From JACVRW01 sp034664085 (GTDB taxonomy: Bacteria > Actinomycetota > Thermoleophilia > Solirubrobacterales > Thermoleophilaceae): a DNA stretch of 64,000 bases. Location: positions 3,543 through 67,542 of the forward strand of contig JAXDII010000066.1 of assembly GCA_034664085.1 (NCBI GenBank), written 5' to 3'. Shown piece after piece: positions 35,439-43,318 of the stretch (position 1 is the stretch's first letter; every line of letters begins with the position of its first letter). A model generated the notes under the pieces. The model saw nothing but the letters and a program-made list of their open reading frames with translations, ran no database searches and was not told the origin of the DNA. The translations under genes and the position numbers were made by a program.

Positions 35439-37432
35439 GTGCTCGTCTTTCGGTTGCGGGTGTGGGCCAGCTCGACGAAGAACTCGAGCGACTCGGGGTT
35501 GGCCGTGGAGGAACGGCTTACGACCTTCTCGGCCGGCTCGCCGGCGAGGATGCGCTTGACCGGCACCTCCAGCACCTTGCCGGTCAGCGTCCGAGGGATC
35601 GCGTCCACGGCGATGATGTCGTTGGGCACGTGGCGCGGCGAGCAGTCGTGGCGCAGGCGCTCGACGATCCGCGCACGCAGCCCGTCGTCGATCTCGGCGT
35701 CTCCGGCGGGCACGACGAAGAGCGGCATCCACGAGCTGGTCTCGCCGCTGGGCACGTCCACCACAAGCGCGTCCGCGATCTCGGGGAAATCGAGCACGAC
35801 GTTGTAGATCTCGCCGGTGCCGATGCGGACGCCGTGGCGGTTGATCATCGAGTCGGACCGGCCGTGGACGATCACGGCGCCGCTTTCGGTCACCTCGCTC
35901 CAGTCGCCCTGGCGCCAGATGCCGGGGAACTCATCGAAGTACGCCTCGCGGTAGCGGCTGCCGTCGTCGTCGTTCCAGAAGCCGAGCGGCATCGACGGCG
36001 TGGGCTTGGTGACGACGAGCTCGCCGACCTCGCCGACGATCGGGCGGCCCTGCGGGTCCCAGGTCTCCAGGCTGATGCCGAGGCCGCGGGCCTGGATCTC
36101 GCCGGCGTAGACGGGGCGGATCGGGCAGCCGCCGGCCAGGGCCGCGCAGACGTCCGTGCCGCCGGTGGTGGAGGACACCCAGGCGTCGGCGTTGACGTGC
36201 TCATAGAGCCAGCGGAAGCCCGCCGGCGGCAGCGGCGCGCCCGACGATCCGAGCGCGCGTGCGGCGCTGAGGTCGTGGTCGCGGCCGGGCTCCAGCCCGG
36301 CCGCCATCGAGCCCGCGATGTAGGTCGGGCTCGTGCCCATGTAGGTCAGCTTCGCCTCGGCGGCGAGACGCCAGAGCGTGTCCGGGCCGTGGTGCGCGGG
36401 GCTGCCGTCGTAGGTGAGGATCGCCGCGCCGGTGAAGAGGTAGCTGACCATGATGTTCCACACCACCCAGCCGGTCGTGGTGAACCAGAAGGCGCGGTCG
36501 CCCGGGTGCAGGTCCACCTGGAGGTGGGAGTTCTTCATGTGCTCGAGCAGCATGCCGCCGTGCCCGTGGACGATCGCCTTGGGGCGGCCCGTGGTACCGG
36601 ACGAGTACACGACCCAGATCGGGTGGTCGAAGGGCACCTGTTCGAACTCGATCGGCTCGGCGGGCCGGTCGAGCGCGTCGTCCCAGAGGACGGTCGAGGA
36701 GAGCCCGCCCAGGTTCGGCGCGTCGGTGAGCTGGGGCAGCAGCACGGTGTGCTGCAGCGACGGGACCGCGGCCTGCAGCTGGCCCACGACGTCGAGCCGG
36801 TCGAACGGCGTGCCGCGGTAGCGGTAGCCGTCGACGGCGATCAGCAGCTTCGGCTCCACCTGCCCGATGCGGTCGATCACGCTGCGCGCGCCCAGGTCCG
36901 GCGAGCAGCTCGTCCACACGGCGCCGAGGCTCAGCACGGCCATCAGGGCCATCACCGCCTCGGGCGTGTTGGTCATGAAGGCGGCGACGCGGTCGCCGCG
37001 CTTCACCCCGAGCTCGCGCAGCGCCGTCGCGAGCCGTGCCGTGCCCGACTCGAGCTCGCCGAAGGTCACCTCGCGCAGGGGCTGGTCCTCCGATGCGTGC
37101 ACGATCGCGAGCTGGTCCGGATCGCGATCGCGGAACACGTGCTCGGCGTAGTTCAGCCGGGCGCCGGGAAACCAGCGCGCGCCGGGCATCGTCCGGCTCT
37201 CGAGCACCTGCTCGTAGGGCGCCGAGGCGCGAATCTCGAAGTAGTCCCAGACGTCGGCCCAGAAGGTCTCGAGCTCGTCGACGGACCACTTCCAGAGGTC
37301 CTCGTGGTCCTCGAAGGTGCGGTTGTGCCGTGCGGCTGCCCACCGCATGAAGCGGGCTACGTGTGTCTTCGCCTGCCACTCCGAAGACGGTTCCCACAGA
37401 ACCTGCGGCACGCCTCGATTGTTGCGGGGCAC
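35435..37432 (-). CDS. Acetoacetyl-CoA synthetase-like acyl-CoA ligase
   Basis: A 665-aa ANL-superfamily ligase that activates a carboxylic acid with ATP and CoA. Motifs are VYSSGTTGRPKAIVHGHGG (P-loop), STTGGTD, QGDWSEV and the C-terminal lysine motif PRTLTGKVLEVPVKRI. Overall spacing is that of acetoacetate-CoA ligases (WARYFEI-like DYFEIRASAPYEQVL start). The frame opens at a TTG at 37447, but AGGAG sits 5 bases before the GTG at 37432, which I prefer. The substrate may be a 3-oxo acid. Confidence 0.88.
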   Translation of the reverse strand: MPRNNRGVPQVLWEPSSEWQAKTHVARFMRWAAARHNRTFEDHEDLWKWSVDELETFWADVWDYFEIRASAPYEQVLESRTMPGARWFPGARLNYAEHVFRDRDPDQLAIVHASEDQPLREVTFGELESGTARLATALRELGVKRGDRVAAFMTNTPEAVMALMAVLSLGAVWTSCSPDLGARSVIDRIGQVEPKLLIAVDGYRYRGTPFDRLDVVGQLQAAVPSLQHTVLLPQLTDAPNLGGLSSTVLWDDALDRPAEPIEFEQVPFDHPIWVVYSSGTTGRPKAIVHGHGGMLLEHMKNSHLQVDLHPGDRAFWFTTTGWVVWNIMVSYLFTGAAILTYDGSPAHHGPDTLWRLAAEAKLTYMGTSPTYIAGSMAAGLEPGRDHDLSAARALGSSGAPLPPAGFRWLYEHVNADAWVSSTTGGTDVCAALAGGCPIRPVYAGEIQARGLGISLETWDPQGRPIVGEVGELVVTKPTPSMPLGFWNDDDGSRYREAYFDEFPGIWRQGDWSEVTESGAVIVHGRSDSMINRHGVRIGTGEIYNVVLDFPEIADALVVDVPSGETSSWMPLFVVPAGDAEIDDGLRARIVERLRHDCSPRHVPNDIIAVDAIPRTLTGKVLEVPVKRILAGEPAEKVVSRSSTANPESLEFFVELAHTRNRKTST

Positions 37433-37443
37433 CACGTCTCCTG

Positions 37444-37469
37444 TCAAGAGAACGACGTCGCTTTTTTGT
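37444..37469. promoter_or_regulatory. TetR-type operator copy 2 (GACGTC palindrome)
   Basis: TCAAGAGAACGACGTCGCTT followed by a T-run is centred on GACGTC at 37454-37459, in the gap between the divergent ligase (start 37432) and thiolase (start 37522). It matches the other three copies in core and in the AAGAG/T-run flanks, so one bound dimer could control both transcripts. Confidence 0.7.
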
Positions 37470-37521
37470 GTTTACCCTGTAGCGACCGAGTTCGCCGACC
37501 CACTCCGAGGAGTTCCCACAC

Positions 37522-38724
37522 ATGCCAGAGGCAGTCGTCGTAGCCGCAGGAAGGTCCCCGATCGGACGCGCCACCAAGGGTTCGCTGGTGGACGTGCGGC
37601 CGGATGACCTGTCGGCATCCGTCATCCGTGCCGTGCTCGACCAGGTGCCCGGTCTCGACCAGGCGCTGATCGAGGACGTCATCTGGGGCTGCGGCCATCC
37701 CGCCGGCGAGGCCGGCAACTGCATCGCCCGCCACGCCGCCGTGCTGGCCGGGCTCGACGCCCCCGGCGTGACGGTCAACCGCTACTGCTCGTCGTCGCTG
37801 CAGACCGTGCGCATGGCGATGCACGCCATCAGGGCCGGCGAGGGCCGCGCGTTCGTCGCCGGCGGCGTCGAGACGATCAGCCGCTTTTTCAACGGCATGG
37901 CAGACGATGGTCCCCCGAACCCGAAGTTCGCCGAGGCAGCCCAGCGCAGCGCTCTGCGCGCCGAGGGCGGCCAGGGCACCTGGACGCCGCCCGAGGGACT
38001 CCCCGACGTCTACCTCTCGATGGGCGACACTGCCGAGAACGTCGCCGAGGTCGAGGGCGTCACCCGCGAGGACATGGACCGCTTCGCCTGCCGCTCCCAG
38101 CGGCTCGCCGTGGAGGCGCAGGAGCGCGGCTTCTTCGACGGGGAGATCGTGCCGATCGAGCTGGCGGACGGCACGGTGGTGTCCCGCGACGACGGCCCGC
38201 GGCCGAACACGACGATCGAGAAGCTGGCGGAGCTGAAGCCGGTTTTCCGCCCGGACGGCCGCGTGACCGCCGGCAATGCCTGCCCGCTCAACGACGGCGC
38301 CGCGGCCGTCGTGATCACGAGCGACGAGCTGGCCGCCGAGCTCGGGCTCCAGCCGCTCGCCCGGATCGTTGCCACCGGCGTCTCGGCGATCGACCCGGAG
38401 ATCATGGGGCTCGGTCCCGTCGACGCGAGCCGCAACGCCCTCGCCCACGCCGGGATGACGATCGACGACGTCGACCTCGTGGAGATCAACGAGGCCTTCG
38501 CGGCTCAGGTGATCCCCTCCGCCCGGCGGCTCGGCATCGACGAGGACAAGCTCAACGTCAACGGCGGGGCGATCGCGCTCGGCCATCCCTACGGCATGAC
38601 CGGCGCGCGCATCCTGACCACGCTGATCCGGAACCTGCGCGAGCGGGACGCCACGGTGGGGCTCGAGACGATGTGCGTCGGCGGTGGCCAGGGGATGGCG
38701 ATGGTCGTCGAGCGGCTCAGCTGA
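37522..38724 (+). CDS. Acetyl-CoA acetyltransferase / thiolase
   Basis: A 400-aa thiolase. The acylated cysteine is C89 in VNRYCSSSLQ, then NEAFAAQV, the catalytic His in LGHPYGMTGAR and the second Cys near residue 386 in CVGGGQGMAM. It cleaves 3-oxoacyl-CoA to acetyl-CoA and a shortened acyl-CoA. It is divergent from the ligase-MaoC operon across a shared operator and convergent with the selenoprotein gene, 15 bp away. Confidence 0.95.
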   Translation: MPEAVVVAAGRSPIGRATKGSLVDVRPDDLSASVIRAVLDQVPGLDQALIEDVIWGCGHPAGEAGNCIARHAAVLAGLDAPGVTVNRYCSSSLQTVRMAMHAIRAGEGRAFVAGGVETISRFFNGMADDGPPNPKFAEAAQRSALRAEGGQGTWTPPEGLPDVYLSMGDTAENVAEVEGVTREDMDRFACRSQRLAVEAQERGFFDGEIVPIELADGTVVSRDDGPRPNTTIEKLAELKPVFRPDGRVTAGNACPLNDGAAAVVITSDELAAELGLQPLARIVATGVSAIDPEIMGLGPVDASRNALAHAGMTIDDVDLVEINEAFAAQVIPSARRLGIDEDKLNVNGGAIALGHPYGMTGARILTTLIRNLRERDATVGLETMCVGGGQGMAMVVERLS

Positions 38725-38739
38725 GCCGGGTCGGCCGGC

Positions 38740-40404
38740 TCAGCGCCACTCGTCCACCGACGCGATGCCCCGGTTCACGGCGTCCACCAGCGTGGTGCCG
38801 TTCTCGAGGGTCGCGCAGAGCATGTTCCACGTCGGGGTGGTCTCGCCGCCGATCACGGTGATGGCGATGTCCTCCGGCCGGTACATCTTGATGAGCTCGT
38901 CGGGGTCGGCCTTCAGCATCGACGCGTAGGGCTCCTCGCCGAGCACGGCGAACGGGCGCAGGGCCGTCTGCGACCACTGGTTGTCCCAGAACTCGCGGGC
39001 GGTCATGCGCGCGTTGTCGACCAGCCAGTCGAGCAGCTTCTCCTTGGTGTCGAAGCCGCGCTTCACGAGCTCCTGGGCCGCGAGCGGGTCGAGCGCCAGC
39101 ATCGGGCCCAGCCAGGGCTCGCAGGCCCGCAGCGACGTGCGGAACTTCTCCTCCCACTCCTCGCGGATGCCGGTCCCCCACTGGGTGTACCAGCCGCCGG
39201 TGAAGACGCTGACCGTGCTGTCGGTCGGCTTGAAGCCGTGCTGCACGTGGAAGGGCTCCCAGGGTGAGCGCTCCTCGTTCTCGGCGTAGGCGGCGCTGAA
39301 GGTGTACGCGGTGCCCTGCGAGCCCATGTAGGTCTCGCCCGGGATCGAGCCGCCCTGGAGGTTCTGGGACAGCAGACCGTGGGCGCGGCCGATCGTGACG
39401 TTGGCGTGGTTGTAGGGCCCAAAGGCGCCGATGCCCGAGTTCATCCCGATCTCGTTGCGGATCGGACCGTTGACGAGCGTGATGGCCGCCAGCGACGTGG
39501 TGCTGCTCTGGCGGGCCGTGACTCCGCTTGCCGCCATCGCGAGGATCACCGGCAGGTACTCGGGGCGCGCCCCCGCCATGACGGCGTTGACCGCGACTTT
39601 CTCCACGTTGAACTCCCAGAACTCCCGGTAGAGCGTGGGGCGCAGCCGGCCGACCAGCTCGTCGGGCCGGCGGCTGGTGCCCGCGAGCATCGCCTCGACG
39701 CGCTCCTCGGTGGGGAGCACGATCGGCATGAAGTCGGTCCAGCCGTTGTCCATGAACAGCTGCTGGAGGTTCTCGTCGGTCTCCGGCTCGAGCAGGCGCG
39801 GCGCCGAGCGGTCGAAGGACACGCCCTTCTGGTCGGTCTGGTCGAGCGGCCGGGTGAGCCCCTCGATCACCTCCTGCATGAACGGGCGCCCGTTGACGGG
39901 GTCGCCGCCCGTGATGTATCCGAACAGCTCGTCCGGCGTCAGCCCGATCAGCGGCTGCGGCACGAACGCCTGCCGGGTGCCCGGCATGCCCTTGACGCGC
40001 GCGGCGGACCGCGCGAGGCGGGCGAACGTCTCGGTGTGGACGGCGACCGTCGGCACGCCGTACTCCGCCTCCAGAGTTGTCGCAAGCCCGACGACCGTCG
40101 GGCTACAGGTGCTTCACAGGCCTACCCCGAGGATGGCCGCGTCCCCGTCGCGCTGGATCTTGGCGCACATCTCCGGATCCTCGGCCCAGGACTCGCTGGG
40201 CTGGATGAGGCGCGTCTCCACGCCGGGGAGGTGCTCCCCGAACCACTTCTGCAGCTGCAGGGCGAAGGCCTCGGAGTTGTCGAACAGGCAGTCGACGAGA
40301 TAGAGGACCCGACCGTCGAGGCTCGGGACCCGAGGAGCGAGCGGCTTGCCCTCGACGTGCGGCGGGAAGCCGCGCGGATCGTGCACCGTGAACTTCTCAG
40401 GCAT
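38740..40404 (-). CDS. UGSC-family-like selenoprotein read through an in-frame UGA (Sec97)
   Basis: A 554-residue gene that would be miscalled as two ORFs (40404-40114 and 40056-38740) because codon 97 is TGA at 40116-40114. The frame is identical and open on both sides, and homology-like order continues: GDAAILGVGL, Sec, STC, then SPTVVGLATTLEAEYGVPTV and HTETFARLARSAARVKGMPG. The redox motif is U97-S-T-C100, the arrangement of the UGSC selenoprotein family (Sec-x-x-Cys, followed by a VPTV...TF segment). The C-terminal about 400 residues form a second large domain with NGWTDFMPIVLPTEER, Gly/Asn-rich SGIGAFGPYNHANVTIGRA and ITVIGGETTPTWN. GGAGG lies 8 bases before the ATG. A hairpin of SECIS type follows the UGA and selDCAB is present 18 kb away. 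It is 15 bp after a thioredoxin-reductase-like gene. The biochemical reaction is unknown; a thiol/selenol redox role is inferred. Confidence 0.9.
40085..40116 (-). promoter_or_regulatory. Sec UGA codon and bacterial SECIS hairpin
   Basis: On the minus strand the UGA (40116-40114) is followed after 9 bases by AGCCCGAC-GGUC-GUCGGGCU (40104-40085), a perfect 8-bp stem with a 4-base GGUC loop. Counting U of UGA as 1, the loop is at positions 21-24. In E. coli fdhF the SelB-recognised loop contains GGUC at nearly the same distance. The whole hairpin lies in coding sequence, as bacterial SECIS elements do. Confidence 0.88.
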
Positions 40405-40419
40405 CGAGCATCCTCCGAT

Positions 40420-41379
40420 CTAGGCCGCGATCTCGGCGGCTGCGACGGGCTGGCCGGGCCAGGAGCCGTCGTCGAGATACCGGTCGGCCGCCTTGGCGGC
40501 CGTGGCGCCATCCCCTGACGAGCTGGCCGCCTGGCACTGCGACTCGCTGCGCAGGGTGCCGGCGGCGAAGAGACCCGGGAGCTCGGTGCGCATCCAGCCG
40601 TCGGTGCGCACGTGGCCGCCCTCGTCGAGCGACAGCAGCTCCCCGACGACCTCCGTGTTGGGCTGCAGGCCGATGAAGGGGAAGATCCCGCCGAGCGCGA
40701 CGTCCTCGACGTCGCCCGTCTCGACGTTGCGCGCACGCACGCCGCTGACCTTGTCCTCGCCGAGGATCTCCTCGACGACCGTGCCGTAGCGAATGCTGAC
40801 CTTGGGGTTGTCCAGGACCTCGCTGCGGTAGGCGGCCTGGCCAGTCAGCGCGCCGGCGCGCTGGAAGACGATCACCTCGGATACCGGGCCCACCAGCGTG
40901 AGCGTCTCCTGGAGCGCCGAGTCGCCGCCGCCCACGACGCCCACGACCTGGTCGCGCATCAGCGGCGCGTCGCAGCTCGCGCAGTGGCTTACACCGCGCC
41001 CCGTCAGCCGCTCTTCGCCGGGCACCCCGAGCTGCTTCAGCCGCGAGCCCGTCGCGAGGATCACCGCGCGTGCCCGCACGTCACCCTCGCTGGTCTGCAC
41101 CCGCCAGCCCTGCTCGAGCTGTTCCAGCTGCTCGACCTCCGTCGCGCGAAAGTCGGCGCCCGCCGCCTGGGCCTGCTCCTCCGCGATCGGGCAGAGCTCA
41201 TAGCCCGGAACGCCCTCGGGGAAGCCCGGCACGCCGTCGATGCGGTCGATGCTCACGAGGTGGCCGCCCGGAGCGAGCCCGGTCACCACGAGCGTGGATC
41301 GTCCGAGCCGCGCGGAGAGCATCCCGGCCGTCAAACCGGCGATCCCGCCGCCTGCGATTACAACGTCGAACTCGTCCAC
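40420..41379 (-). CDS. Divergent thioredoxin-reductase-like flavoprotein
   Basis: A protein of about 319 aa. FAD motif IAGGGIAGLTAGML, redox disulfide HCASCDAP (CxxC with AS instead of the usual AT) and nucleotide motif GVVGGGDSALQE are present. Two normal features are changed: the NADPH-phosphate motif HRRxxxRA is replaced by FQRAGALTGQA, and the C-terminal FAD motif AAGD is AAGTL. The GTG at 41379 has GGAGG 8 bases upstream; a GTG at 41394 is an alternative. It is the first gene of the operon with the selenoprotein, so it is probably its electron donor, perhaps with an electron source other than NADPH. Confidence 0.88.
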   Translation of the reverse strand: MDEFDVVIAGGGIAGLTAGMLSARLGRSTLVVTGLAPGGHLVSIDRIDGVPGFPEGVPGYELCPIAEEQAQAAGADFRATEVEQLEQLEQGWRVQTSEGDVRARAVILATGSRLKQLGVPGEERLTGRGVSHCASCDAPLMRDQVVGVVGGGDSALQETLTLVGPVSEVIVFQRAGALTGQAAYRSEVLDNPKVSIRYGTVVEEILGEDKVSGVRARNVETGDVEDVALGGIFPFIGLQPNTEVVGELLSLDEGGHVRTDGWMRTELPGLFAAGTLRSESQCQAASSSGDGATAAKAADRYLDDGSWPGQPVAAAEIAA

Positions 41380-41394
41380 GACTTCGGCCTCCAC

Positions 41395-41632
41395 TCCGCA
41401 CCGAGAAAAATACAGGTCGGTATCATCGCCGACTCGCGCGCCCTAGAACCGTAACACCGTCTCTACCTGATCTCAACTTCACGAGGCCCGCAACGACCTG
41501 TTTCCTCCCTACGGGTGCGCCAAGCTACCGGATTCAATCGAAAGTCGCTTGACAGAAGCGAAGACTGCCGTGATACTCGCCGCCCATCGACCGGGCAACC
41601 CCCGGCCCGTGTCAATTCGTGGAGGGAGCTAA
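41395..41632. promoter_or_regulatory. Divergent intergenic region with a sigma70-like promoter
   Basis: Between the thioredoxin-reductase-like gene (minus) and the ABC binding protein (plus). On the plus strand TTGACA (41549-41554), a 17-bp spacer and GATACT (41572-41577) form a good housekeeping promoter about 55 bp before the ATG. TCGCTT-GACAG-AAGCGA (41545-41561) is a perfect 6-bp inverted repeat over the -35; its GTCGCTT half resembles half of the TetR-type operators. A GGAGGGAG ribosome site precedes 41633. No clear promoter is seen on the minus strand. Confidence 0.6.
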
Positions 41633-43312
41633 ATGACGAAGGTCAGGCCGTCTCGTATCTGGCGTCTTGCTTTGGTGTCCATCGCAGCCGTGGCCCTGTG
41701 TGTGCTCGCGGCTTGTGGCGGTGGTGGTGACGACGACAAGAGCTCGTCGTCGTCCGCGCCCGAGGACCAGGGCATTCCAACAGTTGTTTCGACGCCGGCG
41801 GCCAAGGGGCCGATCGACCTCGTCAAGTGGGGTGTTCAGTACGAACCGTCCTCGCTCGACTGGAGGCTCTGTTACTCGAGCGTCGAGAACGAGGTGGTCG
41901 TCAACATCCAGGAGAGCCTCCTCCGCTTCATGCCGGACTTCAGCCTCGAGCCGTCGCTGGCCGAGTCCTGGACGCACCCGGACCCCACGACTTACGTCTT
42001 CAAGATTCGCCAGGGGGTGCAGTTCTCCGACGGCAGCGAGCTGACCGCGGACGACGTCGTCTACAGCCTCAACCGCAACAAGGCGGTCGAGTCGTACTGG
42101 GCGACGTGGATGACCTACGTCAAGGACGTCAAGAAGACCGGCGCGGACGAGGTCACCGTCACCCTGAAGAAGCCGGACGCGTTCTTCCTCCAGATGATGG
42201 CGCTGCCCGCCGGCGGCATCGGCAAGCAGTCCTACATCGAGGAGTCGGGCAAGGACTACGGCACGCCCAAGGCGCTGCCGCTGGGCACCGGCCCGCTGAA
42301 GATCGACAGCTGGAAGCAGGGCAGCAGCATCTCGATGGTCCCGAACGAGAACTACTGGGACACCGAGCACGCGGCGAAGGTCGGACGTCTCGACTTCTCG
42401 TTCGTGGCTGACGAGAGCGCCCTGATCAGCGCGCTGGAGAGCGGCCAGCTCGATGGCGCCTACTTCCTCCCCTACGCCGGCGTGCCAAGGCTGAAGAACT
42501 CCTCGGCCGGCAAGCTGTACCGCGGCAAGAGCATGCTGCAGGCGCTGGTGCTGTTCACCAACAAGGAGGGCCCGCTCCAGGACCCGGACGTCCGCAAGGC
42601 CTGGCTGCTTGCGACCGACCGCGAGGCCATCGCCAAGAGCGTCTTCAACGGCGCAGCGGAGCCGATGACCGACACGTTCGTCCCGCCCGCCGCCTGGGCC
42701 TACCCCGAGGCCGCCGAGATGGCAGACGAGGCGTTCGCCGAGGTGGGCCAGCCCCGCATCGAGATCGAGGAGGCCAAGGCGCTCATCGAGAAGGCGGGCT
42801 CGCCCAAGGACGTCCTCAAGGTCGCCTACCGCGCCACGCAGCAGAACGCCGACATGGCGACGATCCTGCAGGACGCGGGCAAGCAGATCGGACTCAACAT
42901 CAAGGGCGTCGCCCTGCAGCCGTCCCAGTACGTGAACCTGATCTTCAGCGAGGAGGCACGTGCGCCTTACCACGCCTGGATCGCGGACCGCTACTGGTCG
43001 GATATCGGCGATCCGCTCGAGATCATGGTCGAGTTCATGGCCGCGCCGGAAGAGGGGATCGTGTCGTACAACTTCAACAGCTACGACAACCCCGTCGTCA
43101 CCAAGGCGCTGAAGGAGGGTCGCGAGACCGAGGATCCGCAGAAGCGGGCCGAGCTTGCGCGGAAGGCTCAGACGGCCGGTGCGGAGGACGTTCCAGTGCT
43201 TCCGCTGGTCGTCCCCGACTCGCTGATCTTCATGAACAACAAGGTGACCGGTCCGCCGGCATCGTTCAGCTACCTCTACTACCCCTGGGGCCGTGACCTC
43301 GGAGCCCCATAG
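41633..43312 (+). CDS. Peptide/opine-type ABC transporter substrate-binding lipoprotein
   Basis: A 559-aa solute-binding protein of family 5. A signal peptide with lipobox LAACGG (near residues 26-31) is followed by an Asp/Ser linker. The domain shows VNIQESLLRFMPDFSLEPSLAESW, FKIRQGVQFSDGSELTADDVVYSLNR and KALPLGTGPLKIDSWKQG. Its permeases and ATPases are encoded from 46488 onward. The family imports peptides, nickel, opines and other compounds, so the substrate here may be the compound degraded by the island. Confidence 0.92.
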   Translation: MTKVRPSRIWRLALVSIAAVALCVLAACGGGGDDDKSSSSSAPEDQGIPTVVSTPAAKGPIDLVKWGVQYEPSSLDWRLCYSSVENEVVVNIQESLLRFMPDFSLEPSLAESWTHPDPTTYVFKIRQGVQFSDGSELTADDVVYSLNRNKAVESYWATWMTYVKDVKKTGADEVTVTLKKPDAFFLQMMALPAGGIGKQSYIEESGKDYGTPKALPLGTGPLKIDSWKQGSSISMVPNENYWDTEHAAKVGRLDFSFVADESALISALESGQLDGAYFLPYAGVPRLKNSSAGKLYRGKSMLQALVLFTNKEGPLQDPDVRKAWLLATDREAIAKSVFNGAAEPMTDTFVPPAAWAYPEAAEMADEAFAEVGQPRIEIEEAKALIEKAGSPKDVLKVAYRATQQNADMATILQDAGKQIGLNIKGVALQPSQYVNLIFSEEARAPYHAWIADRYWSDIGDPLEIMVEFMAAPEEGIVSYNFNSYDNPVVTKALKEGRETEDPQKRAELARKAQTAGAEDVPVLPLVVPDSLIFMNNKVTGPPASFSYLYYPWGRDLGAP

Positions 43313-43318
43313 GCGGCG

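Noticed and set aside
36201..37778. Long antisense ORF opposite the acyl-CoA ligase (and similar ones opposite the catalase at 24197-25585 and others)
   Set aside because: Arg/Ala/Gly-rich translations without motifs, typical shadows in very GC-rich DNA.
38740..40056. Separate 438-aa protein starting at GTG 40056
   Set aside because: No ribosome site precedes this GTG and it would begin in the middle of a conserved strand (GVPTV); it is the C-terminal part of the selenoprotein.
40114..40404. Free-standing 96-aa protein ending at TGA 40114
   Set aside because: The frame continues open for 457 codons, a SECIS-like hairpin follows and the Sec machinery is present, so I treat it as the N-terminus of the selenoprotein.
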